A stretch of DNA of 64,000 nucleotides from B1 sp964355075. Its GTDB lineage: Bacteria; Bacteroidota; Bacteroidia; UKL13-3. Each line of letters opens with the position of its first letter. Within the stretch, counting starts at the first letter, position 1. The notes under the pieces were generated by a model that saw only the letters and a program-made list of their open reading frames with translations, was not told where the DNA came from and did not search any database. Positions 44,371-53,182 of this stretch are shown here, piece after piece. The position numbers and the translations under genes were made by a program. The stretch spans positions 1 to 64,000 of the forward strand of contig CAYHCF010000004.1 in assembly GCA_964355075.1 (NCBI GenBank), read 5' to 3'.

Positions 44371-44432
44371 ATTACCCATTACCGATTACCCATTACCCAT
44401 TACCAGTTACCGATTACCAAATACCCATTACC
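44371..44432. repeat. Heptanucleotide microsatellite ATTACCN, about nine units
   Basis: About nine 7-bp units of ATTACCC/G/A run for 62 bases between the plug-like gene and rlmD. Some units differ by one base (GTTACCG, AATACCC). They are non-coding. Confidence 0.85.
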
Positions 44433-44507
44433 TTTTCATTATCCCTTTTACAAAATAATATTATCTTGTCTGATATCCCCGATTGATGGATATTCGCGCC
44501 TCAAATT

Positions 44508-45920
44508 ATGTCAGGAAAGAAAAAAAAAGAACCCCGGTTTTATGAAAATTTAAGCATTACCCATGCGGGCAGCGAAGGTAAAAGCATTGCTCGTTTAGAG
44601 GGTAAAGTAATCATGGTTGATTATGCAGTACCCGGTGATATCATCAACGCAAAAGTGGTCTATCAAAAAAGAAACTACGAAACGGCAGTCATTACCGAAA
44701 TCATAAAACCCTCCGCTGATCGAATAGATACTTTTTGCAGTCATTTTGGAATGTGTGGTGGCTGTAAATGGCAACAAATGGCATATTCTGCCCAGCTAAC
44801 CTATAAACAACAACAGGTTTTAGATGCTTTTGAGAGAATTGGAAAATTTCCTTTTCCTGCACTTGAACCCATTATAGGTTCAGCAAAAATCAAATATTAC
44901 CGCAATAAACTCGAATTTTCCTTTACCGATCGAAAATGGCTCACTCAGATAACGGATATTGGCTCTTTAACCAAAGAAGAAAATGCCGCATTGGGTTACC
45001 ATATTCCGGGGAAATTTGATAAGGTTTTTGATGTGGAAAATTGTTATTTGATGGACCCATTGAATGATGAGATCAGAAACAGCATCAAAGCATTTTGCAA
45101 AAAAAACAATTATGATTTTTTTAACTTATACGGGCAAACCGGGTTTATGCGGAACCTCATCTTACGCAATAACCTGAAAGGCGAATGGATGCTGATTGTG
45201 AGCTTTGGCCATGAAGATTCAGAAAAAAGAATAGCATTGCTAAGTCATATTCAGCAGGCATTTCCACAAATCACATCGCTGCTTTATGTGATTAACGATA
45301 AAAGAAATGATACCATACATGATTTGGATGTTCAGGTGTTTTCGGGATCAGACTATTTTCTCGAAAGCCTCGAAAATCTGGATTTTAAAATTGGCCCTAA
45401 ATCCTTTTTTCAAACCAATACCGGTCAGACCTTAAAACTATATGGCAAAACCCGGGAATTTGCACAATTAACAGGACAGGAATTGGTTTATGATTTATAT
45501 ACCGGTGTGGGAACCATTGCGCTATTTTTAGCTAAAAATTCAAAAAGAGTGGTCGGGCTGGAATCTGTTGAACAGGCTATCGCCGATGCAAAAAAGAATG
45601 CTGTATGGAACCAAATTGACAATGCTGATTTTTATGCAGGGGATATGAAAGATTTGTTGACAACAGCTTTTATTGAAAAAAATGGCAAGCCCGATGTAGT
45701 GATTACCGATCCGCCCAGAATGGGAATGCATGAAGATGTGATCAAACAATTGCTCGAAATAAAACCCAAACGTATTGTTTATGTGAGCTGCAACCCCGCA
45801 ACTCAGGCGAGAGATATTGCACTCATGAGTGAACAGTATCGGGTAACCCGGGTTCAGCCGGTTGATATGTTTCCACATACACACCATGTTGAGAATATTG
45901 CCTTACTCGAATTGATCTAA
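44508..45920 (+). CDS. rlmD: 23S rRNA (uracil-C5)-methyltransferase RlmD-like (TrmA/RumA family)
   Basis: 470 aa. An N-terminal TRAM domain (about 8-65) is followed by iron-sulphur ligands FCSHFGMCGGCKW (C-x5-C-x2-C, with a fourth Cys in VENCYLMDP), the SAM-binding YDLYTGVGTIALFLA, TDPPRMGMH, and the catalytic VSCNPATQARD Cys. It methylates a uracil in 23S rRNA; RlmD versus RlmCD or another paralogue cannot be settled. A TATTCG promoter-like box lies just upstream. Confidence 0.85.
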   Translation: MSGKKKKEPRFYENLSITHAGSEGKSIARLEGKVIMVDYAVPGDIINAKVVYQKRNYETAVITEIIKPSADRIDTFCSHFGMCGGCKWQQMAYSAQLTYKQQQVLDAFERIGKFPFPALEPIIGSAKIKYYRNKLEFSFTDRKWLTQITDIGSLTKEENAALGYHIPGKFDKVFDVENCYLMDPLNDEIRNSIKAFCKKNNYDFFNLYGQTGFMRNLILRNNLKGEWMLIVSFGHEDSEKRIALLSHIQQAFPQITSLLYVINDKRNDTIHDLDVQVFSGSDYFLESLENLDFKIGPKSFFQTNTGQTLKLYGKTREFAQLTGQELVYDLYTGVGTIALFLAKNSKRVVGLESVEQAIADAKKNAVWNQIDNADFYAGDMKDLLTTAFIEKNGKPDVVITDPPRMGMHEDVIKQLLEIKPKRIVYVSCNPATQARDIALMSEQYRVTRVQPVDMFPHTHHVENIALLELI

Positions 45921-45933
45921 GAAGTTGCCTGAT

Positions 45934-46311
45934 ATGGAAAACGAAGATATAACCAAAAAACTGCTTGAATTACTCAGCGATGACCTTGTTTTTTATAGTG
46001 ATATGATTAAAGAAGTAGCCTTAGATATGATGAAGGAAGGCTATACCAAATTCCCTGTTTTTATTGCACATCAGCACGAAGTTAAAGTGGGAGAACCTAT
46101 CCTGTTATTTGGTGATTATGCCCGTGATTTCAATATTAATGCAAGCACTTTAGAAGAATTGATTGAACGCAAATTGGTTTTGCCTGAGCGGGTGGCTGAT
46201 TTCAAATCCAACTATAAAAATCCGAAAGAATTCATTTGTATTTTATTGATTACGGTTATTGGGGCACATTTTATTTATGTGCCCTATAAACAGAAAAAAC
46301 CCAAATCCTAA
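45934..46311 (+). CDS. Conserved hypothetical protein (Bacteroidota type)
   Basis: 125 aa from the ATG at 45934, fourteen bases after rlmD, probably co-transcribed. An acidic helical start (MENEDITKKLLELLSDDLVFY) is followed by YTKFPVFIAHQHEVKVGEPIL, RDFNINASTLEELIERKLV and a hydrophobic-strand FICILLITVIGAHFIYVPY. The pattern looks conserved, but I cannot name a family. Soluble and small. Confidence 0.6.
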   Translation: MENEDITKKLLELLSDDLVFYSDMIKEVALDMMKEGYTKFPVFIAHQHEVKVGEPILLFGDYARDFNINASTLEELIERKLVLPERVADFKSNYKNPKEFICILLITVIGAHFIYVPYKQKKPKS

Positions 46312-46343
46312 ATATCATAAAATAAAGGTCTGGAAAAGTGGTA

Positions 46344-46763
46344 TCATTTTATTAAAAATGATTGAATGGCTAAATCATAACTATTTAACCCAAAACCTGT
46401 TATGACTCCTTTTGCATGTTTCGAAATATAGGATTGCTGCCTGAATTCCTCTCTGGCAAAAATATTTGTGATATGAACCTCCACAACGGGAGTTTTAATG
46501 GAGGCAACTGCATCACCTATTGCCACAGAAGTATGGGTATATCCGCCTGCATTTAAAATGATGCCGTCGTAGGAAAAACCAATTTCATGTAAACAATTGA
46601 TCAATTCCCCTTCAATATTGCTTTGAAAATAATCCAATTCTATTTGAGGAAATTGAATTTTTAGTTGTGTAAAATAGTTGTCAAAAGAGATATTCCCGTA
46701 CTTTTCCGGTTCGCGGGTGCCCAATAAATTGAGATTTGGGCCATTTATTATCCTAAGTTTCAT
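46344..46763 (-). CDS. aroQ: 3-dehydroquinate dehydratase, type II
   Basis: 139 aa. IINGPNLNLLGTREPEKYG holds the flexible-loop Tyr and Arg; LNAGGYTHTSVAIGDA, VEVHITNIFAREEFRQQSY with the catalytic His, and GVITGFGLNSY follow. It catalyses the third step of the shikimate pathway. It is divergent from the T9SS cargo gene. Confidence 0.95.
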   Translation of the reverse strand: MKLRIINGPNLNLLGTREPEKYGNISFDNYFTQLKIQFPQIELDYFQSNIEGELINCLHEIGFSYDGIILNAGGYTHTSVAIGDAVASIKTPVVEVHITNIFAREEFRQQSYISKHAKGVITGFGLNSYDLAIQSFLIK

Positions 46764-46796
46764 ACAAAAAGATTTAAAAATTAATAAAATATTCTA

Positions 46797-46804
46797 TATT
46801 TTTG
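46797..46804 (+). promoter_or_regulatory. Predicted -7 box for the T9SS cargo gene
   Basis: TATTTTTG is an exact TAnnTTTG match, 20 bases before the ATG at 46825. It sits in the short region shared with divergent aroQ. Confidence 0.45.
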
Positions 46805-46824
46805 CCGCAAGTAAATATACTCCT

Positions 46825-47502
46825 ATGAAAAAACTATTACTTTATTTTTTTATTGTTTGCAGTTTTCAGGCTGTTGTCGCGCAAACTTTCACTATTGTTC
46901 CTAAGCTGGCCAAAGGACAAGGTCCTAATAATTCCTTTTTAATCGATGCTTACGCAACCTTTACAAATACAGGTTCTGAAACTAATTTCGAATGGAAAAT
47001 CATTGACCTTGTTGCTCCAATCGGATGGGAATTTGGCATGTGTGACCCCTTTAATTGTGTATCCTCATTATCCATTGGTTCTGTGGGTCAGTTTACATTA
47101 GGAGTTGGTAAAAATGGCGTATTTAAAGGTGATTATACCCCTAATGGCAAATCCGGATTAGGAACAGCTAAAGTAATCATTTATCCAAAATCTAACTCGG
47201 CATTACAGGATACGCTTGTTTTTCAAATGAACGCCTGGATTACAGGAATGAAAGAAAATAGTCAAAGCAAAGAATTCACCTATTATCCAAATCCGGTAAA
47301 AGACCATTTATTTGTGAAATATATTACCAAAGATGCTATGCAGATTGATATTTACAATGTTCTGGGAACAAAAGTAAAAAGCTTTGTTCATAGTGGATTT
47401 GAAACAGATGTAAACGTTACGGAGTTGCAAAACGGAATCTATTTCATCCGTTTTAAAGATGCAAATCAAACTATCTCTAAACCATTTAACAAAACAGAAT
47501 AG
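46825..47502 (+). CDS. Secreted protein with T9SS C-terminal sorting domain
   Basis: 225 aa from the ATG at 46825 (MKKLLLYFFIVCSFQAVVAQ, signal peptide); the frame runs upstream but not usefully. Residues about 25-135 form an immunoglobulin-like sandwich with a CDPFNCVSS pair of Cys. The last 75 residues are a type A sorting domain (FTYYPNPVKDHLFVKY, IDIYNVLGTKV, LQNGIYFIRF, SKPFNKTE). It is exported by the type IX system; role unknown. Confidence 0.8.
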   Translation: MKKLLLYFFIVCSFQAVVAQTFTIVPKLAKGQGPNNSFLIDAYATFTNTGSETNFEWKIIDLVAPIGWEFGMCDPFNCVSSLSIGSVGQFTLGVGKNGVFKGDYTPNGKSGLGTAKVIIYPKSNSALQDTLVFQMNAWITGMKENSQSKEFTYYPNPVKDHLFVKYITKDAMQIDIYNVLGTKVKSFVHSGFETDVNVTELQNGIYFIRFKDANQTISKPFNKTE

Positions 47503-47521
47503 AAATAAACATCAACCTATT

Positions 47522-47564
47522 AAAAAGGCCTGGTCTCATCTTAAGAACGAGATCAGGCCTTTTT
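47522..47564. terminator. Bidirectional terminator
   Basis: AAAAAGGCCTGGTCTC (47522-47537) pairs with GAGATCAGGCCTTTTT (47549-47564) with one mismatch, between the T9SS cargo gene and the convergent outer-membrane protein gene. Confidence 0.85.
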
Positions 47565-47581
47565 AGTGATATCGCTATCTT

Positions 47582-49078
47582 TTAAAATCTGTATCCTGCC
47601 CCAATGATAAAATTCAATTGGTTGGTGGTATTTACTGCTGAGGCATTGCATCCTTCATAGGGAGTAATATAATCTTTCCCAATTCTGTCGCTTACAGCAA
47701 AGTCGAAAAAGAAAGCCTTGTTATATATTAATCCAATGCCCGCGCTAATAACTTGTTTGGTGCCATCTGTTTTGCTTACCACATTCTCTTTATAAGGACT
47801 GCCTAATATGCTGTATCCTGCACGTATACGGATATCATCCGCTTTTATTTCAACTCCAAAACGGTAGTTATTTGCAATATCATAAATCACTTTATTATTG
47901 GAATTTGCAATTGCGAACGTGCTTTGGTCACTGAATCTTCCTTGTGTGAAATCCACTCTTTCATAATCCACGGCTAAGATTGCAATTTGCCTTAAGGTGA
48001 TCGCACCGCTGGCAATTAATCTTCCGGGAGTTACAATTTGATATTTGTAATAATCTTCTCTTCCATCAGCTGAATTGGAGCTTCCGGTCGTATATTTCAT
48101 ATCCATTGTGTTTTGGTAATAATCCGTTAAATCTATACGAATAGGAGTATGATAGGAAACTCCCATTTTTAAAAAATCGACAGGTCTTAAAATGACTCCA
48201 AATTTTCCACCCACACCTGAACCCTCCGTTCTTAAACTCTGATTAATGGTTACTGATTTGTATCTGGCAGGAGTAGTGCTGTTGATACTGCTTTTTACAA
48301 CCGATTCCGTATAGGTATTGTCCGAAGTGAAATCAATATCCTGAATAACCACAGAACCCCCGAGGTATAAGAAATTCCCGATATTGAATCCTGCACCGGC
48401 ATACCATTCGTTTGCACTGCCTTTATTTTGAATAACATTGCCCTGATTTACCGTATAAACAGAATCCCCCAATACTTCAAAAATTGATTTATAAGCACTG
48501 GGTGATCCGCTATTATCAATTAAAAAAGTCCTCCAGGCCTGCGCGTATGGTTCGTTATCATAGTCCGCACTGTTCAGGATTGTTGAATCAGTGCCTGCTG
48601 CTTTATTTGCAAAATATTGCGCAATAGATTGATTGTTATTATTTCCGGAATAAGAGGTAGTGGTTTGAAAATTATTGATACGGTTCATTCCAAATGCAAA
48701 ACTTGAGCTGACAACCCCGGTTGTTTGATCCTTTCCGGCAGATTGATTCAATTTTGTAAAAACCATACCCAAATTTGGAAGGTTTAATATGGTTCTTCCG
48801 TCTTTGGTGATATTGCCCTGATAGTTGGCGCTACTCATGGTTGCGGTGATAGCCAGTGAACCCATAAATTCATTCTTACGGTATAATGCTAATCCTGCAG
48901 GGTTAATGGATGCCGAAGTTGGATCTGCTCCAACTGCACCCCAGGCACCTCCCAGCCCTAATGTTCTGGCTGAACCTATTAATCCCTGATTACTGTATCT
49001 GAAAAGATCTTCCTGATTTTGGGCTTGCGCATTTATGATGAAACACGACACAACAATCCCAATAAATAGCTTTTTCAT
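47582..49078 (-). CDS. Outer-membrane beta-barrel protein (OMPP1/FadL/TodX-like)
   Basis: 498 aa. Signal peptide (1-19, ending NAQAQ), then RYSNQGLIGSARTLGLGGAWGAVGADPTSASINPAGLAL, the N-terminal signature of FadL-like transporters. Many amphipathic strands follow and the chain ends in GAGYRF with a terminal aromatic residue. FadL-type porins move hydrophobic compounds such as fatty acids. Likely co-transcribed with the lipoprotein gene upstream. Confidence 0.8.
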   Translation of the reverse strand: MKKLFIGIVVSCFIINAQAQNQEDLFRYSNQGLIGSARTLGLGGAWGAVGADPTSASINPAGLALYRKNEFMGSLAITATMSSANYQGNITKDGRTILNLPNLGMVFTKLNQSAGKDQTTGVVSSSFAFGMNRINNFQTTTSYSGNNNNQSIAQYFANKAAGTDSTILNSADYDNEPYAQAWRTFLIDNSGSPSAYKSIFEVLGDSVYTVNQGNVIQNKGSANEWYAGAGFNIGNFLYLGGSVVIQDIDFTSDNTYTESVVKSSINSTTPARYKSVTINQSLRTEGSGVGGKFGVILRPVDFLKMGVSYHTPIRIDLTDYYQNTMDMKYTTGSSNSADGREDYYKYQIVTPGRLIASGAITLRQIAILAVDYERVDFTQGRFSDQSTFAIANSNNKVIYDIANNYRFGVEIKADDIRIRAGYSILGSPYKENVVSKTDGTKQVISAGIGLIYNKAFFFDFAVSDRIGKDYITPYEGCNASAVNTTNQLNFIIGAGYRF

Positions 49079-49107
49079 ATTATTTTTCTTTAATAAACTT
49101 TAATAAA

Positions 49108-50835
49108 TTATCGCGGACGAGACCTTGGGGCTGAACCACCACCACCGCTTCCGGAAGAACCGCCACTTGAACCGCCCCCACCTGATCTAGGGCTTGGGCT
49201 GCTTTGAGATGGGCTGCTGGGCGCACTGTAAGAAGGTTGACTCCTTGATGGCGCACTGTAAGAGGGTGCGGGGGCATTTTGAGGAGGAGAATAGGACGAT
49301 CTTGGCACGGGTGCATTGTTATAATTGTTGTTATTAGGTAAACTATTATTTGAACCCCTATCACCCCGATTTGGTCTTGAATAATCGCCTCTTCCTGATC
49401 GATTATTTTCACTTCTTCCAGGTGAATTAACGCCAGGGTTTTCACTGGTACTATTGTTATACGACCTTTCCCGTGAAGGTATATAAATCTGCGTTCCGTT
49501 TGAACCTTGAATCAGATCACCTCCCGGACGATTTGTGCTTACATTTTCGGGCTTGGTTCGATCGGAAGGGTTGCTATTAGGCGAAACATAAACCGGTCTT
49601 CCGTTTATATCATTTTTTAGTTCTCCTCCCGGGCGATTTGTTGCTACATTTTCGGGTGGGGTACGATCTGATGGATTAGGTTTGGGTGAAACATAAACCG
49701 GTTTCCCATTTAAATCATTTTTTAATTCTCCTCCTGGCTTATCGCTTGAAACACTGCCTCCGCTGTTGATATCAGGCCGGTTTGGGCGGTAAGCATTTTC
49801 GCTTTCTGTTGGTCTTGCCGGCTTAGAAAAGGCAGGCTGAGCAGGATTACCCGATTGGTTAACCACATTGGTTCCGCTTTCAACTGTTGGACGGTTGCTA
49901 TGACCGTCGGGAGTATAATTTCGGGGCTGAGAACCGGCAGGGATGCTTGAACCCATGGAGTTTCGGGGACGAAGCATCGGACGATTGGTTACAATATCGT
50001 TTCCATTTCCCCAATTATTGTGATGATTGCCACAATCATTATGGTGATAGCCATTATGGTGATAGCCATTATGGTGATAGCCATAAGGGGAATATCCATA
50101 AGGGGAATATCCATAAGGGGAATATCCATAAGGGGAATATCCATAAGGATGATACCCATATCCATAACCCCATGGATCATATGCGTATGGATTATACATT
50201 CCATATCCATAATAAGGATTATTCCACATTCCATAACCATAACTCATCCCATATCCCATTCCATAATTCCACCCGTCATAACTGCTATAGCCAAAACCAA
50301 TGTTCCAGCCCGGGGCCCAATTATAATAACCCGGACGAACAATAGGATGGTAAAAACTGGTCCATCCCCAGTTTGAACTCAGGGTATTATAATAGGGATC
50401 ATCATAGTAATAGGTACGCTCTGACCCAAATCTACGGGCATCTCTGTAATCATTTTTTTCCTCTTCAATAACAGCGCCCTGATTTTTATTTGAACCTGAA
50501 ACTTCAGCTTCTGAATTTCCTGAACTTGTTGTCAATCCTCTTTTTTTGTTCCATTCATCGTAAGCATTTTGTGCCCCGGCCTGATCGTAACCGGAAGGCT
50601 CTTCGCCTGACTTAACCTGGTTGCCGGGCTCATAATTCTGATATGATGAAGAAGGCCCCTTCCCGGATTTTCCAATCTTTTCAACCTCTTCAATGCTTTG
50701 CAGTTTTTTAGCTGCATCACTCCTCGACCAATAGGCATCATCCTCAGTAATACTTGAATTAAAACTTTTATGTGTTCCACAAGCAGTTAATGATAACATT
50801 AACAAGCTGAAAAAATATAATTTCATGTTTTTCAT
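49108..50835 (-). CDS. Repeat-rich lipoprotein, Gly/Ser/Pro-rich
   Basis: 575 aa from the ATG at 50835 (another Met three codons later also fits). SLLMLSLTACGTHKS is a lipoprotein signal with the lipid-bearing Cys. The middle is extremely Tyr/Gly-rich and holds five-residue repeats GYSPY x4 and GYHHN x3. Then come repeats of NRPGGELKNDINGRPVYVSP, and a low-complexity Ser/Gly/Pro tail. Likely exposed on the cell surface or in the periplasm; the His/Tyr repeats could bind metal. Function unknown. Confidence 0.65.
   Translation of the reverse strand: MKNMKLYFFSLLMLSLTACGTHKSFNSSITEDDAYWSRSDAAKKLQSIEEVEKIGKSGKGPSSSYQNYEPGNQVKSGEEPSGYDQAGAQNAYDEWNKKRGLTTSSGNSEAEVSGSNKNQGAVIEEEKNDYRDARRFGSERTYYYDDPYYNTLSSNWGWTSFYHPIVRPGYYNWAPGWNIGFGYSSYDGWNYGMGYGMSYGYGMWNNPYYGYGMYNPYAYDPWGYGYGYHPYGYSPYGYSPYGYSPYGYSPYGYHHNGYHHNGYHHNDCGNHHNNWGNGNDIVTNRPMLRPRNSMGSSIPAGSQPRNYTPDGHSNRPTVESGTNVVNQSGNPAQPAFSKPARPTESENAYRPNRPDINSGGSVSSDKPGGELKNDLNGKPVYVSPKPNPSDRTPPENVATNRPGGELKNDINGRPVYVSPNSNPSDRTKPENVSTNRPGGDLIQGSNGTQIYIPSRERSYNNSTSENPGVNSPGRSENNRSGRGDYSRPNRGDRGSNNSLPNNNNYNNAPVPRSSYSPPQNAPAPSYSAPSRSQPSYSAPSSPSQSSPSPRSGGGGSSGGSSGSGGGGSAPRSRPR
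50041..50160. repeat. Eight in-frame 15-bp tandem units in the lipoprotein gene
   Basis: Three units ATGGTGATAGCCATT-type (50041-50085) are followed by four AGGGGAATATCCATA (50086-50145) and one diverged unit (50146-50160), all 15 bp on the plus strand. Unit changes add or remove five residues without a frameshift, so repeat number can vary between strains. Confidence 0.9.
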
Positions 50836-50927
50836 AACTCTAATTTTTAATTCGTTAAACAAAGTAACAACTAAAAAGTATTTTTGTCGCTGTTTATTAT
50901 GTTTCAAATATTATTCCAAACTCATTC

Positions 50928-52403
50928 ATGGAAATTAAAAAGGTAAAACGGAGCGAAGATTACAGTGCGTGGTACAATAATTTGGTTAAGAATGCTGATC
51001 TGGCAGAGCATTCGGAAGTTAAAGGCTGCATGGTTATTAAACCTTATGGCTATGCCATATGGGAAAAAATGCAGGCTGAATTAGACAAAAGATTCAAGGA
51101 AACTGGACACCAGAACGCATATTTCCCATTATTTATTCCCAAATCGTTTTTCACAAAAGAGGCCAGTCATGTAGATGGTTTCGCTAAAGAATGCGCGGTG
51201 GTTACCCATTATCGTTTAAAAGTTGATGAGGTAACCAAAGAAATTGTGGTTGATCCGGAGGCAAAATTAGAAGAAGAATTAATTGTTCGTCCTACCAGTG
51301 AAACCATCATCTGGAATACTTACCGCTCATGGATTCAAAGTTACCGTGATTTACCCATTTTGTTGAACCAATGGGCAAATGTGGTAAGATGGGAAATGAG
51401 AACCCGACTCTTTTTGCGTACCACTGAATTTCTTTGGCAGGAAGGTCACACCGCACATGCCACTGCCGAAGAAGCCATTGTAGAAACCACAAAAATGCTT
51501 GATGTTTATGCCAATTTTTCTGAAAACATTTTGGCTATCCCCGTTATAAAAGGTGTTAAATCAGCAAATGAACGATTTGCAGGTGCAATCGAAACCTATT
51601 GTATTGAAGGCTTAATGCAGGATGGAAAAGCGCTTCAAATGGGGACTTCCCATTTTTTGGGTCAGAACTTTGCAAAGGCATTTGAGGTAAAATATGTGAC
51701 CCGGGAAAATACCAAAGAATACGTTTGGGCAACCTCCTGGGGCGTATCAACCCGGTTAATGGGTGCGTTAATTATGTGTCACAGCGATGATGAAGGTTTG
51801 GTTTTACCGCCCAGATTGGCCCCAATTCAGGTAGTTATTATTCCTATATTCAGAAAAGATGAAGAAAAAGCTTTGGTTTTACAGAAGGCAGATGAATATT
51901 ACCAATTATTAATGAAACAGGGTATCCGCGTAAAGCTGGATGATAGAGATTATCAATCACCGGGATTTAAATTTGCTGAGCATGAATTAAAAGGGGTTCC
52001 GGTTCGTATTGCCATCGGCCCCAGAGATATTCAAAATCAAACGGTTGAAGTTGCCAGAAGGGATACCAAAGAAAAACAAATCATGAGTGCTGCGGATCTG
52101 GAACACAAGATTCCACATTTATTGGAGCAAATTCAAATAAACATATACCAACGTGCACTCGATTACCGAAGTGATCACCTGTTTGCTGTAGATACCTGGG
52201 AGGAGTTTATGGATGCGCTAGAGAATAAAACAGGATTTGTTAGCGCTCACTGGGATGGTACTTCTGCTACCGAAGAAAAAATCAAAGAATTATCAAAGGC
52301 AACCATTCGTTGCATTCCCTTGAATAATCCTCAGGAAACCGGTAAATGTATCTTAACGGGTAATCCTTCCACACAACGGGTTCTCTTTGCAATGGCATAC
52401 TGA
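50928..52403 (+). CDS. proS: Prolyl-tRNA synthetase (archaeal/eukaryal type)
   Basis: 491 aa. Class II aminoacyl-tRNA synthetase of the ProS type 3 form, without the bacterial editing insertion. The N-terminus SEDYSAWYNNLVKNADLAEH, then RPTSETIIWNTYRSWIQSYRDLP, FLRTTEFLWQEGHTAH, and the anticodon-binding domain (about 290-400) followed by a C-terminal zinc-like domain ending VLFAMAY. It charges tRNA-Pro. This type is normal in Bacteroidota. Confidence 0.95.
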   Translation: MEIKKVKRSEDYSAWYNNLVKNADLAEHSEVKGCMVIKPYGYAIWEKMQAELDKRFKETGHQNAYFPLFIPKSFFTKEASHVDGFAKECAVVTHYRLKVDEVTKEIVVDPEAKLEEELIVRPTSETIIWNTYRSWIQSYRDLPILLNQWANVVRWEMRTRLFLRTTEFLWQEGHTAHATAEEAIVETTKMLDVYANFSENILAIPVIKGVKSANERFAGAIETYCIEGLMQDGKALQMGTSHFLGQNFAKAFEVKYVTRENTKEYVWATSWGVSTRLMGALIMCHSDDEGLVLPPRLAPIQVVIIPIFRKDEEKALVLQKADEYYQLLMKQGIRVKLDDRDYQSPGFKFAEHELKGVPVRIAIGPRDIQNQTVEVARRDTKEKQIMSAADLEHKIPHLLEQIQINIYQRALDYRSDHLFAVDTWEEFMDALENKTGFVSAHWDGTSATEEKIKELSKATIRCIPLNNPQETGKCILTGNPSTQRVLFAMAY

Positions 52404-52415
52404 TTTTTTTCGATG

Positions 52416-53180
52416 TTAAACATAACCTTTCATCGTATAAACAATCAAACCAATCCATTCTTTTATGAGATAAGTCCAGTTTTGTATACCCCCATAAGCG
52501 GGTAAAAATGTATTTATGATATGGTCTTTACTTCGTATGGAACGCATATCTGTTGCGTAGGGAGTTACGTTCATTCCGGTCTTTTTAAAACATTTCAAAG
52601 CCCTTCTCATGTGAAATCCTGAAGTGACCAACAAGAATTTTTTATTTCTCCAATCCGGATCCTTTCTTTCAAGCATCTTCGATGTAAAAGCGGCATTCTC
52701 ATAGGTATTAATTGATTCCGTTTCTATCCATATGCAGGAATCCGGTATGCCACATTTTATTAAAAAGGCTCTCCCCAATTCAGCTTCCGCTTTATAGGTT
52801 CCGAAAATGGTATCGGCTCCGGCAGTATATATAATCTTATTAGAGACGCCCCGTTTAAACAAATCAATGGCCTGCATCATCCGGTCATTCCCATCAGAAA
52901 AATTTACCCGTAACTGCCCGTCAATTGTGTAATTGGTAACGAATCCTCCCGGAATAATCAATCCTTCAAATTTTTCGTTTTTGGAAATGACTATGGGTTC
53001 AACCTCATACCAACCCATCACCATTTGACTGATATAGGGATTTGAAAAAAAGATCAGCAAGCCAAAACCCCACCAGAAGTAATTTTTGATTTTAGTAAGT
53101 ATAAACAATAAAAACAAAATGATGATCAAACTTACAGGAGCTACGAGAGCGTATAAAACTTTGGATAAAATATAAAACAT
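52416..53180 (-). CDS. YdcF/ElyC-family membrane protein (DUF218)
   Basis: 254 aa from the ATG at 53180, two bases after the stop codon of the upstream gene. Two N-terminal membrane helices are followed by the DUF218 domain: LIIPGGFV, IIYTAGAD, ESINTYENAAFTSKML and LLVTSGFHMRRALKCFKK. ElyC/SanA homologues act in envelope integrity and polyprenyl-lipid use. Third gene of a minus-strand cluster. Confidence 0.85.
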   Translation of the reverse strand: MFYILSKVLYALVAPVSLIIILFLLFILTKIKNYFWWGFGLLIFFSNPYISQMVMGWYEVEPIVISKNEKFEGLIIPGGFVTNYTIDGQLRVNFSDGNDRMMQAIDLFKRGVSNKIIYTAGADTIFGTYKAEAELGRAFLIKCGIPDSCIWIETESINTYENAAFTSKMLERKDPDWRNKKFLLVTSGFHMRRALKCFKKTGMNVTPYATDMRSIRSKDHIINTFLPAYGGIQNWTYLIKEWIGLIVYTMKGYV

Positions 53181-53182
53181 GG

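Noticed and set aside
49887..50345. Repetitive plus-strand ORFs opposite the lipoprotein gene
   Set aside because: Their length comes from 15-bp repeats that stay open in several frames; the minus-strand frame has a lipoprotein signal and consistent domains.
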